DNA from: Lipingzhangella_A rawalii
Lineage (GTDB): Bacteria; Actinomycetota; Actinomycetes; Streptosporangiales; Streptosporangiaceae
NCBI RefSeq assembly: GCF_031628175.1
Contig: NZ_JAVLVT010000009.1
Coordinates: forward strand, 62,001-126,000
DNA length: 64,000 nucleotides
Direction: 5' to 3'
The translations under genes and the position numbers were made by a program. The notes beneath the pieces were generated by a model, which did no database searches, was not told the DNA's origin, and saw nothing but the letters and a program-made list of their open reading frames with translations. Below are positions 51,535 through 59,578 of this stretch, one piece after another. Numbering within the stretch: the stretch's first letter is position 1; every line of letters begins with the position of its first letter.

Positions 51535-52263
51535 TCAGTCCAGGTAGTCGTCGATATTCATGGACTCGGCGATCTGGGTGTAGGTCTCGGAGTACTGCTC
51601 GTCCACGGACCACACGTAGGCCGCGACGTCGCTCTGCGGCAGATACCACAGCCGCACCGCGAATGTGTCCTCGTTTTCGCAGGTGACATCCCACTGCCGA
51701 AAGTGGGAACGACGGACGCCGTCGTCCCGGTCCTCGGCCGGGTGCTCCCCGAAGTCCTGGACCACCAGGTCGGATTCACCAATGCCAACGTCGCCATCCA
51801 CGTCGCTGGCGGTGGCAAAGCTGCGGCACCGTTCGGGGTTCGGTGCCCAGCCGTCATCCTCGTCGAAATGCTCGGCCGGCCAGGACTCGTCCTGACGCTC
51901 CGACGCCGACGGGAAGACCAGGAACGCGCCGAAGCGACACTCCTCCTGGCCGGGCGGACGCACGCACATCGCGTCGTCTCCGTCGTCGATCTCCCAGCCC
52001 TCCGGGACATCGACGCGCACCCCCTGGAACTCGGCCATGTCGAAGCCTTCCGGCGGCGACTCCACCGCCGGCATCACCTCGTCGAAAGTCGTGTCCGGGC
52101 TCGGCGCCTCCTCCGGGATCTGTGCAGCACCCTCCGCGGCACCGTCGGAACCACCGCACCCGGCGACCAGCAGGCCGATGCCCACCAGGGCCGAACCCCA
52201 CACGCCGCTGTTGGGGACGGCGGGGCCGCGCCACGGCCGGCCGCCCGGCCAACCCTGCACCAT
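51535..52263 (-). CDS. Acidic lipoprotein of unknown function
   Basis: A 242-residue protein with a signal peptide (VWGSALVGIGLLVAGC) and lipobox VAGC followed by Gly-Gly-Ser. The mature part is highly acidic with few lysines, contains four cysteines after the lipidated one (CVRP, CRFG, CRSF, CENE) that may form two disulfides, and resembles no family I can name. It precedes DUF1989 in one operon. ATG 52263 is used. Confidence 0.6.
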   Translation of the reverse strand: MVQGWPGGRPWRGPAVPNSGVWGSALVGIGLLVAGCGGSDGAAEGAAQIPEEAPSPDTTFDEVMPAVESPPEGFDMAEFQGVRVDVPEGWEIDDGDDAMCVRPPGQEECRFGAFLVFPSASERQDESWPAEHFDEDDGWAPNPERCRSFATASDVDGDVGIGESDLVVQDFGEHPAEDRDDGVRRSHFRQWDVTCENEDTFAVRLWYLPQSDVAAYVWSVDEQYSETYTQIAESMNIDDYLD

Positions 52264-52442
52264 CGCACTTGTCCTTCCGCGTCATCGGGCGAGCCCGAAC
52301 GCCCGTCCCGCGCCGACCATATCGGCACATCGCGTTCGGGGACGCACGGCCGCTACGGGGCTCCTCCGCTCGGTGCCGCTGCGGGCCCTTCGCCTGTGTC
52401 CACGACACCCGTGCAGGCGACGGATCCTACTAGCCTTGACGC

Positions 52443-54197
52443 ATGGTGGATGTCGCGAAACTAATCGAGTCCGTGTCCGGTCTGCGCCAACGTCGGGCCA
52501 CCCCGTTGGTCCTCGAACTTGATCTGACCGAAGGGGTCGTCGAGGAAACCCCCCAGGACCCCATATCCCAGTTGAAGGCCATGCGTCGGGTGCGCCTGAA
52601 CGACACCCTGGACGGGATCCGCGCCGGCGCCGCGGATCCCCGGGTGAGCGCCCTCGTGGTCAAAGTCGGGGGGCAACCGATCGGAATGGCGGTCGTGCAG
52701 GAGCTCCGTGCCGCGCTTGAGGAGTTCACGGCAACCGGCAAGCCGGTGATCGCCTGGACGGAGTCGTTCGGCGACTTCGGTCCCGGTAACCTGCCCTACT
52801 ATCTCGCCGCCGCCTGCACCGAGATCGTCCTCCAGCCCTCGGGTGGCGTGGGGCTGACCGGTCTCCGCGTGGTCAACCCCTTCTTCCGGGACGCACTGGA
52901 TCGGCTGGGGGTGGAGTACGAGGCTGCGACGCGTTACGAGTACAAGTCCGGCCCCAACCAGATGACCGAACGCGGATTCACCGAGGCGCACCGCGAGGCC
53001 ACCGGGCGGATCCTGGAGTCACTCACCGAACAGATCGTTCACGGAATCGCCGAGGGGCGAGGGCTGGACCGCGAGCGGGTGCGCGCCCTGATCGACCGTG
53101 GCCCGTTCATGGCGGAGGAGGCACTCAGCGAAGGACTGATCGACCGGACCGCCTACCGGGACGAGATCTACAGCGACATTATGGAGCGGTTCCGGCGGAC
53201 CCCGCAGCACAACGGGGACCGGGGCGAGACGCTCACTCCCCAGCTCCAGTACGTCGGCCGGTACCAGCGCAACCGTGCCCTGCACTCTCTGCCCGGCCAA
53301 GTGCGGGCCGTCCGTCGCGGTGCAGACCATATCGCCCTGATCTCGGGCACCGGACCGATCCTCAGTGGGCGGACCCGCCGCTCCCCAGTGGGCGGGGGAA
53401 CGACGATGGGTGCGGACAGCATTGCCGCCGCCTTCCGAGCCGCACGCAGGGATCCGCACGTGCGCGCCGTGGTATTCCGCGTGAACAGCCCGGGCGGTTC
53501 GCACGTGGCCTCGGACACGATCCTCCGCGAAGTGCGGCTGACCAGCTCCGCGGGGATTCCCGTGGTGGTGTCGATGGGCGAGGTCGCCGGCTCGGGCGGG
53601 TACTTCGTGGCGCTGGGTGCCGACGTCATTGTGGCCCAGCCGAGCACCCTCACGGGATCCATCGGTGTCTACATCGCCAAGCCCGTGCTCACCGATCTTC
53701 TGGGCAAGATCGGGGTGAATACGGAATCCATCGAGGAGGGCGAGCACGCCGGCATGTTCTCCCTGGACCATCGGTTCACCGAGGCCGAGTGGGAACACGT
53801 CAATGCTCGACTCGACCACGTGTACACCGATTTCACGTCCAAGGTTGCCGAGGGCCGCGGCATGTCTGTGGAACGGGTACACGAACTCGCCCGGGGGCGG
53901 GTCTGGACCGGGCAGGATGCGTGTGACAACGGACTCGTCGATCGACTGGGGGGTATCGACACCGCCGCCGCGGTCGCGCGCGAACAGGCGGGGTTGCCCC
54001 AGCGGGCGGAGCTGCGTGCCTATCCGCGGTTGAACCCCCTGGAACGCCTCGTGCCACCAGAATCCAGTGAGGACCGCAGCGCGGCGTTGACGCAGCTGCG
54101 CCTCAGCGCGTGGGGACCACTGGCCTCGGCGTCGGCGCGTCTCGGGCTGCCGGCCACGGGCCCGTTGACGATGCCGGGCGTGTGGGACATCCAGTGA
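52443..54197 (+). CDS. sppA: Signal peptide peptidase SppA, 67K type
   Basis: A 584-residue tandem-S49 protease. In this type a Lys from the N-terminal half and a Ser from the C-terminal half form the dyad: here Lys168 (YEYKSGPNQ) and Ser384 (GEVAGSGGYFVALG). LTGSIGVYIAKPVLTDLLGKIGVNTE and RVWTGQDACDNGLVDRLGG are typical. It degrades cleaved signal peptides at the membrane in other bacteria, yet no N-terminal membrane anchor is seen, so this form may be peripheral or cytosolic. ATG 52443; the last four bases overlap the next gene. Confidence 0.9.
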   Translation: MVDVAKLIESVSGLRQRRATPLVLELDLTEGVVEETPQDPISQLKAMRRVRLNDTLDGIRAGAADPRVSALVVKVGGQPIGMAVVQELRAALEEFTATGKPVIAWTESFGDFGPGNLPYYLAAACTEIVLQPSGGVGLTGLRVVNPFFRDALDRLGVEYEAATRYEYKSGPNQMTERGFTEAHREATGRILESLTEQIVHGIAEGRGLDRERVRALIDRGPFMAEEALSEGLIDRTAYRDEIYSDIMERFRRTPQHNGDRGETLTPQLQYVGRYQRNRALHSLPGQVRAVRRGADHIALISGTGPILSGRTRRSPVGGGTTMGADSIAAAFRAARRDPHVRAVVFRVNSPGGSHVASDTILREVRLTSSAGIPVVVSMGEVAGSGGYFVALGADVIVAQPSTLTGSIGVYIAKPVLTDLLGKIGVNTESIEEGEHAGMFSLDHRFTEAEWEHVNARLDHVYTDFTSKVAEGRGMSVERVHELARGRVWTGQDACDNGLVDRLGGIDTAAAVAREQAGLPQRAELRAYPRLNPLERLVPPESSEDRSAALTQLRLSAWGPLASASARLGLPATGPLTMPGVWDIQ

Positions 54198-54718
54198 GTG
54201 ACAGTGACACGACCCCAGACTTCGGTTCGGGCGAGTTCCTGGAGGCGATGGCCCGGCTGGCAACCGGTGTGACCGTACTGACCGTCGCGGACGGCCGCGA
54301 CGACATCGGGGGGACCGTGAGCTCGTTCGCCTCGGTCTCCGCGGATCCGCCGATCGTGCTGGTGAGTCTGACCAGCACCGGGTATCTGACCGAGGTGATG
54401 GATCGTCAGGGGACATTCGCGGTCAGTGTTCTGGGTCAGAACCAGCGGGCCATCGCCGGCCGGTTCGCCGCCGAGGGCCGGCCCAGTGCACGGCTGCTAT
54501 TGGCCAGCGAGCCACACCACCGCGGGGAACACAGCGGCGCCCTCATCCTGGATGCCTGCCTCATGGCTCTGGAGTGCAGGGTCCGGCAACGCATCACCGC
54601 CGGTGATCACGTGGTCTACCTGGCGGACGTGGACGGCCTGCCGGACGTCGGTGCTCCTACGCGGGATGCCGCACCGCTGGTGCGGTATATGGGCCGCTAC
54701 CGCGGCTTGAGCGTGTGA
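54194..54718 (+). CDS. Flavin reductase-like domain protein
   Basis: A 174-residue FMN-binding split-barrel protein. It has FLEAMARLATGVTVLTVADG, GGTVSSFASVSADPPIVLVSL, where Thr/Ser and the PP turn contact FMN, and FAVSVLGQNQRAIAGRFA. Such proteins supply reduced flavin to monooxygenases or act as small reductases. GTG 54194 overlaps the sppA stop (GTGA), so translation is coupled. Its own stop overlaps a third, truncated frame in the same manner. Confidence 0.85.
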   Translation: MSDSDTTPDFGSGEFLEAMARLATGVTVLTVADGRDDIGGTVSSFASVSADPPIVLVSLTSTGYLTEVMDRQGTFAVSVLGQNQRAIAGRFAAEGRPSARLLLASEPHHRGEHSGALILDACLMALECRVRQRITAGDHVVYLADVDGLPDVGAPTRDAAPLVRYMGRYRGLSV

Positions 54719-54813
54719 CCGACGGCGAGATCCTCGACGATGCCCAGCTGGTGGTCAGCGAACTGGTCACCAACGCGATCCACCGCACCACCCACCCTGC
54801 CCAGTGTGACTAA
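54715..54813 (+). pseudogene. Relic of an RsbW/SpoIIAB-type ATPase (anti-sigma factor family)
   Basis: A 32-codon frame starts GTG 54715, overlapping the flavin reductase stop by four bases, and ends TAA 54813. It contains DDAQLVVSELVTNAIHR, the N-box of HATPase_c_2 proteins, with the invariant Glu and Asn that bind ATP and Mg2+ in regulators of the usual form D(A)xLLVSELVTNAxxH. The remaining 100 or so residues, including the glycine-rich ATP lid, are absent. It is either the remnant of a deleted gene or a tiny peptide; no downstream frame continues the domain. Confidence 0.6.
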
Positions 54814-54912
54814 TCGTGTGCAGTGCGTTACGGTATAGGTACGTCGTGGAGAGTTCTCCGGCGTTCCCAGGGTGGATTCGGCTGAGATACCTCGCCGTAC
54901 ACCCGGGGCACC

Positions 54913-54946
54913 GGGCCGCCCACCGTCGGGGGAAGGTGGGCGGCCC
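54913..54946 (-). terminator. Terminator hairpin of the betaine transporter operon
   Basis: GGGCCGCCCACC and GGTGGGCGGCCC form a perfect 12-bp stem with a 10-base loop, 78 bases beyond the binding-protein stop on the minus strand. Confidence 0.65.
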
Positions 54947-55023
54947 GACACTCGTTCCGGTGGCGGACCGACCACGCGCCCAGCTTCCCGACGCCACGTG
55001 TCCGGCGTCCGGGGCAGGGTCAG

Positions 55024-55944
55024 TCAGTCCAGTCCGGTCTCGGCCAGCCATGCGGACGCGACGTCGTCTGGATTCTCCTCCTCGACAATCACTCGCTCGT
55101 TGAGCTCCACGAGCGTCTCGGTCTCCAGCTCTGCCGAAACGGCGTTCAGGGTGTCGCGCACCGGGTCGTCACCTCCGGTTTCGGCTTCGGCGATACCGGC
55201 CTGGTTCACCAGCGGGGTGACGTTTTGTGCCCCGAACACGTTCTCGGTGTCCTCCAGCACCGTGAAGTCGTGGGTGAGGATCGCGGGGTCGGTGGTGAAC
55301 AGGTTGGCCACCTGCACGTCCCCGTCGAGTAGCGCCGTGGGGATCAGCCCGGTCTCCAGTGCCCGGAACTCCGCGAACTCCACACCGTAGGTGTCCGCGA
55401 TGCCCGCCAGTCCCTGCGGACGCTCCTCGAACTCTGCCGGGGCGCCCAGCGTCAGCTCGGCGGCGACCGGTTCCAGGTCCTCGATGGTTTCGAGTCCATG
55501 GTCCGCAGCGGTCGCTGCGGTGACCGTGAGTGAGTCCTTGTTCTCGGCATCGGCGGAGTCGAGGATCTCCATACCGTCCGGAAGCAGGTCCTCGATCGCG
55601 GCGTTGGTCTCCTCGGTCCCGGCGGCGGTAGCTTCCGGGTCCAGTTCGAAGAGGATCCCTCCGTTGTACTCCGGAAAGACGTCCAGCTCCCCGGCCTCGA
55701 CCTGGTCGAAGTAGATCTCCCTGCTGCCGATGTTGAACTGGGTGTCGACATCCACCCCGGACGCTTCCAGGGCCTGGGCGTAGACGTGGCCCAGCAGGGT
55801 GCTCTCCGGGAAATCGGCCGATCCCACGACGATGCTGCCGGTGCCGCCGGCTCCACACCCGCCCAGGACGACCGGTAGCAGGACGACGGCACCGAGCGTG
55901 GGCAGGGACGCACGGCTCTGGGTGAATCGCTGGTATGACTGCAC
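55024..55944 (-). CDS. Glycine betaine/choline-type ABC transporter substrate-binding lipoprotein
   Basis: A 306-residue OpuAC/OsmF-type binding protein. The signal peptide ends in lipobox LGGC; IVVGSADFPESTLLGHVYAQALEASGVDVD, REIYFDQVEAGELDVFPEYNGGIL and LGAPAEFEERPQGLAGIADTYG are the family's signature segments, the latter carrying ligand contacts for quaternary ammonium groups. It is the last gene of a four-gene operon with two permeases and an ATPase. The lysine-poor, Asp/Glu-rich composition is strong, as in other exported proteins here. Confidence 0.9.
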   Translation of the reverse strand: MQSYQRFTQSRASLPTLGAVVLLPVVLGGCGAGGTGSIVVGSADFPESTLLGHVYAQALEASGVDVDTQFNIGSREIYFDQVEAGELDVFPEYNGGILFELDPEATAAGTEETNAAIEDLLPDGMEILDSADAENKDSLTVTAATAADHGLETIEDLEPVAAELTLGAPAEFEERPQGLAGIADTYGVEFAEFRALETGLIPTALLDGDVQVANLFTTDPAILTHDFTVLEDTENVFGAQNVTPLVNQAGIAEAETGGDDPVRDTLNAVSAELETETLVELNERVIVEEENPDDVASAWLAETGLD

Positions 55945-55967
55945 GTTTGGCTCCCTCTGGGGTTGAC

Positions 55968-56648
55968 CTAGGAACTGGCGGTCGTGTGGTGCCGTATCCC
56001 CGGCGCCACAAGCAACCGCCGCGCACCAGCGAACACGCTGGTGACAACGACGGCCAGCACAACGACGAGGAGCACCCCGCCAAGCATCATGTCGTACTGA
56101 CGACTGCTCTGACCGTCGAAGATGTAGCGGCCGAGCCCACCGATGCCGACGTAGGCCGCGATGGTGGCCGTGGACACGACCTGGATCGCGGCGGTACGCA
56201 GTCCCACCAGCAGCAGCGGCAAGGCCACCGGGAGCTCCAGCTGCATCAGAACCTGCCGGCCCCGCATCCCCATTCCCTGTGCCGCATCCCGTAGCTGGGG
56301 GTCGACGCCGCGGACACCTTCATAGGTGTTGACGAGGATGGGGGGTACCGCCAGGGCCACGAGGGCGATCAGCACGGGAAGCAGGCCGATTCCCGCCAGC
56401 AGCACGACGAGCAGCAGCACCCCCATCGTGGGCAGGGCCCGAGCCACGTTCGCCAGGCTCACGGCCAGGAATCCACCGCGTCCGGTGTGCCCGGTGATCA
56501 GGCCAACAGGTACCGCAATGAGTGCCGCGAGGCCGAGGGCGAGGACGGAGTAGCCGATATGCTCGGCCAACCGCGTCGGGATTCCCCCCGGTCCGTGCCA
56601 CACCTCGGGGCGGGTGAACCACTCCCAGAGGGCGGGAATCACCTCCAC
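55968..56648 (-). CDS. Betaine-type ABC transporter permease (second)
   Basis: A 226-residue permease with five to six membrane segments and the coupling motif EGVRGVDPQLRDAAQGMGMRGRQVLMQLELPVALPLLLVGLRTAAIQVVSTATIAAYVGIGGLG, diagnostic of the OpuB/OpuC family. GTG 56648 has GGGAGGTGA upstream and overlaps the first permease by 10 bases. The two permeases probably form a heterodimer. Confidence 0.9.
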   Translation of the reverse strand: MEVIPALWEWFTRPEVWHGPGGIPTRLAEHIGYSVLALGLAALIAVPVGLITGHTGRGGFLAVSLANVARALPTMGVLLLVVLLAGIGLLPVLIALVALAVPPILVNTYEGVRGVDPQLRDAAQGMGMRGRQVLMQLELPVALPLLLVGLRTAAIQVVSTATIAAYVGIGGLGRYIFDGQSSRQYDMMLGGVLLVVVLAVVVTSVFAGARRLLVAPGIRHHTTASS

Positions 56649-57340
56649 CGGTCACCTCCCCCGATTCGCGGCCCACGCCGCGGGGCCGCCATCCTGGTCC
56701 AGGGAGTGAGCCAGCGCTGCGTCAGCACCAGGAGCCCGTCCACGGCGAAGGCGAGGGCCACCGACAGGACGGTCCCAACCACGATGGGGGTGGCGAACTG
56801 GCGATCGAATCCCCAGCTCAGAATGAGCTGCCCCAGGCCCCCCAGACCAACCAGGGAAGCCACACTGACCATGCTGATCGTGGCGACGGCCGCCACACGC
56901 AGGCCCGCGATCACGGCCGGTGTCGCCACGGGGAGCTCCACCTGCACCAGTCGCCGGATCGGCCCGAATCCCATGGCCACCGCGGCCTGGCGCACGTGAT
57001 CCGGAACCTGCCGCAGCCCGTCGGTGACGTTGGGGAGGAGAATCACCAGACTGTAGATCGTCAACGGGATGATCGCGGTCCACAGGCTGAAGCTGGTGTA
57101 GGGAAGCAGCAGGAAGAACAGAGCGATCGACGGCACCGCGTACAGGATGTTGACCGTGGTCAACGCCCAGGGGTACACCCGCTGCCACCGAGCACAGACA
57201 ATCCCGACCGGCAGGGCGATCCCCAGCCCCAACAGCAACGGCACCAGCGACAGGTGCAGGTGCTCCAGCAGCAACGCGAGAATCGGGTCGTCCAGGTTGT
57301 TCCAGACCCAGTCCCAACGGATCAACGGGTCCTCACCCAT
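56639..57340 (-). CDS. Betaine-type ABC transporter permease (first)
   Basis: A 233-residue permease beginning MGEDPLIRWDWVWNNLDD. It has about six membrane segments and the EAA-type loop VTDGLRQVPDHVRQAAVAMGFGPIRRLVQVELPVATPAVIAGLRVAAVATISMVSVASLVGLGGLG. It overlaps the ATPase gene by eight bases and the second permease by 10, so all are translationally coupled. Start ATG 57340; an upstream frame extension is within the ATPase gene. Confidence 0.9.
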   Translation of the reverse strand: MGEDPLIRWDWVWNNLDDPILALLLEHLHLSLVPLLLGLGIALPVGIVCARWQRVYPWALTTVNILYAVPSIALFFLLLPYTSFSLWTAIIPLTIYSLVILLPNVTDGLRQVPDHVRQAAVAMGFGPIRRLVQVELPVATPAVIAGLRVAAVATISMVSVASLVGLGGLGQLILSWGFDRQFATPIVVGTVLSVALAFAVDGLLVLTQRWLTPWTRMAAPRRGPRIGGGDRWR

Positions 57341-58478
57341 GGGCACGCGTTCCCGCAGCACCGTTGCCACCCGCATCCCAGATGGCCGCACTCAGGTCGG
57401 TCTGGCGTACCACGCCCAAGACCCGGCCGGTCCGGTCCACCCCGACCGCGCGGCTGGCCGGCGAGAGCATCGCCGCGTCCAGCGCCGCGCGCAACGAGTC
57501 GGTGGACACGGTGAATACGTGGCCGTACCGCACCAGGTCGAGCTCGCCCACGGGGGTGGTAGCCGCTGTGTTCGCGAGCGTGTCCGCGTGGATCCAGCCC
57601 AGGGGATGTTCCCTGGAGTCAACCGCGAGCAGCCAGGGCTCGTCCTTGGATCTGGCCTGGCCCAGGGCGGCACCGGCGGGGTGATCCGCATCCACGATGG
57701 CCGCACGCCGCAGCTGCAACTCGGACGCGGGAAAGAACGAAAGCCGGCGTACTCCCCGGTCATAGCCCAGGAACGCCTCCACGAACTCATCGACGGGCTC
57801 CGCCAGCAGGTGCTCGGGGTGGTCGAACTGGGCGAGGCGGCCTCCGGGACGGAACACCGCGATCGCGTCCCCGATACGCACGGCCTCGTCGATGTCGTGG
57901 GTGACGAACACGATCGTTTTCCGCAACTCCCGCTGGAGCCGCAGCAGCTCCTCCTGGAGGCTCTTGCGCACCACCGGGTCCACCGCACTGAACGGCTCGT
58001 CCATGAGGAGGATGGGTGGGTCGGCCGCCAGGGCCCGGGCGACTCCGACTCGTTGCTGCTGGCCCCCGGACAGTTGCTGGGGGTACCGCTGCGCCAGTTC
58101 GGGGGCCAGCCCCACGAGCTCCATCAATTCCGCGCTGCGGCGTAGCGCGGCGCGTCTCGTCGTCCCCACGAGGAAGGGGACGGTCGCGATGTTGTGCTGC
58201 ACGGTTCGGTGGGGAAACAGTCCGGCCTGTTGGATCACGTATCCGATCGAGCGCCGGAGCGCGACGGGATCCCGGGCCCGGATATCCTGGCCGTCGATGG
58301 CGATGTGCCCCTCGGTGTGCTCGACCATTCGGTTGATCATCCGGAGGGTGGTGGTCTTGCCGCATCCCGAGGGACCGACGAGCACCGTGGTTCGGGCCGC
58401 GGGCACCTCCAGGTCCAGCTGGTCGACGGCCACCGTGCCACCCGGGTAGCGCTTCGAGACCCCCGTAAACGTGATCAT
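57333..58478 (-). CDS. Betaine-type ABC transporter ATPase with CBS region
   Basis: A 381-residue OpuCA/ProV-like ATPase. It has Walker A GPSGCGKTT, Q-loop IQQAGLFPHRTV, signature LSGGQQQR, Walker B LLMDEPFSAVDP and the H-loop THDIDEA. Residues about 250-370 are a CBS-pair region (AVDSREHPLGWIHADT, AVGVDRTGRVLGVVRQTDL), which in OpuA-type systems senses ionic strength. It is the first gene of the operon and probably serves osmotic uptake of betaine-like solutes. ATG 58478. Confidence 0.92.
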   Translation of the reverse strand: MITFTGVSKRYPGGTVAVDQLDLEVPAARTTVLVGPSGCGKTTTLRMINRMVEHTEGHIAIDGQDIRARDPVALRRSIGYVIQQAGLFPHRTVQHNIATVPFLVGTTRRAALRRSAELMELVGLAPELAQRYPQQLSGGQQQRVGVARALAADPPILLMDEPFSAVDPVVRKSLQEELLRLQRELRKTIVFVTHDIDEAVRIGDAIAVFRPGGRLAQFDHPEHLLAEPVDEFVEAFLGYDRGVRRLSFFPASELQLRRAAIVDADHPAGAALGQARSKDEPWLLAVDSREHPLGWIHADTLANTAATTPVGELDLVRYGHVFTVSTDSLRAALDAAMLSPASRAVGVDRTGRVLGVVRQTDLSAAIWDAGGNGAAGTRAHG

Positions 58479-58702
58479 GAGTCCGTTCTGCCCCAGGCCG
58501 GTTTCCTCTCCCCGGCACCTCGGGGCGATCCTCCCTGTGTCGCTTCGCCGGGACCGCGGCCGTCTCCCGCGTGGGTCGCGGGTCCACCGTGCCGCAGCAA
58601 CCAGATTCGAACGTGTGTACGCTTTTGAGATCCAGCCTAACCCGGACGGACGCTACCACCCAGTCCGGCCCCCGCTATCGACGGCACGCGGCTGCTTCGC
58701 AG

Positions 58703-59515
58703 CTACCCGCGATGCGGGGGACGCAACACCGCGAAGGCATCGGTCACTTCCAGCTCCCGCTGGCGAAACCGGAACAGGGCCGCCGGTCGGCCGCCGGAGC
58801 GCCCCGAGGGAACGCACCGACCGGTATCCTCGATCTGGCCCCGGCGCAGGAGCACCCGCCGAAGGTTGGTCGCGGCCACGTCGTGCCCCAGCGCCGCCCG
58901 GTAGTAGCCGGACAGCTCCGACATGGTGAACTCTGGCGGGGCAAGCGCGAAGCCGACATTGGTGTAGGACAGCTTGGCCCGCAGCCGACGGCGCCCCGAG
59001 TCGACGATGCCCGCGTGATCGAAGGCCATCTGCGGAAGCTGGGTGGCGGGATGCCAGCTGGTGTCCGCCGGGATGACCGGATCGAGATCGGCGGGAACCA
59101 ACCCCAGGTAGGCGGTGGCCAACACGCGGCCGCCGGGGTGCCGCTCCGGCTCGCCCCGGGTCTCCAGCTGCTCGAGATGGGTGAGGTCCCGCACGTCGAC
59201 CTTCTGGGCGAGCTGACGACGGATCGAGGGGTCAAGGTCCTCCTGCCAGCCCAGCCGCCCTCCGGGTAGCGCCCAGAAGCCGGCGAAGGGGGCACGTGCA
59301 CGTTCCCAGAGCAGCACCGACAGACGTCCGGCCCGGATCTGGAGCACGACAGCCAGGACCTCGTGTGCCTGGCCCGCGAGCGAGCTGGACGAGCCGGACG
59401 AGCCGGACGGCACAGCCGCGGCTGAGACGCCCGACGTCGTCACCTCCGCAGTCCACGACACGTCGGGCCCACCCTCCATGTCACAACCCCCATCCTGTCC
59501 GCTCATACCGCACAT
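58703..59515 (-). CDS. NrtR-like Nudix-fold transcriptional regulator of NAD synthesis
   Basis: A 270-residue two-domain protein: a Nudix fold (about 50-185) and a winged helix (FTMSELSGYYRAALGHDVAATNLRRVLLRR). The Nudix box is degenerate. GxxxxxE is kept in GGRLGWQED, but the catalytic REUxEE block reads RQLAQK, so all three Glu are replaced and hydrolysis is unlikely. NrtR proteins of this kind repress NAD genes and sense ADP-ribose; this gene is divergent from nadA with an inverted repeat between them. About 45 N-terminal residues are nonconserved, so the start at 59515 may be too long. Confidence 0.85.
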   Translation of the reverse strand: MCGMSGQDGGCDMEGGPDVSWTAEVTTSGVSAAAVPSGSSGSSSSLAGQAHEVLAVVLQIRAGRLSVLLWERARAPFAGFWALPGGRLGWQEDLDPSIRRQLAQKVDVRDLTHLEQLETRGEPERHPGGRVLATAYLGLVPADLDPVIPADTSWHPATQLPQMAFDHAGIVDSGRRRLRAKLSYTNVGFALAPPEFTMSELSGYYRAALGHDVAATNLRRVLLRRGQIEDTGRCVPSGRSGGRPAALFRFRQRELEVTDAFAVLRPPHRG

Positions 59516-59541
59516 GCTAGGGTGTTTCTAGTTTTTGCTTT

Positions 59542-59560
59542 CCAGACACAAACTGTCTGG
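59542..59560. promoter_or_regulatory. Inverted repeat upstream of nadA, candidate NrtR operator
   Basis: CCAGACA and TGTCTGG form a perfect 7-bp inverted repeat around CAAAC, 19 bases before the nadA GTG and 27 bases from the start of the divergent regulator. The location suits repression of both genes. The adjacent AT-rich CTAGTTTTTGCTT may be part of the promoters. Confidence 0.6.
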
Positions 59561-59578
59561 TTTCCGAGAGGATCAACC

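Noticed and set aside
54816..55103. Possible small gene reading from near 54816 into the betaine binding-protein gene
   Set aside because: It covers the transporter terminator hairpin and runs antisense into the binding-protein gene, with no family features.
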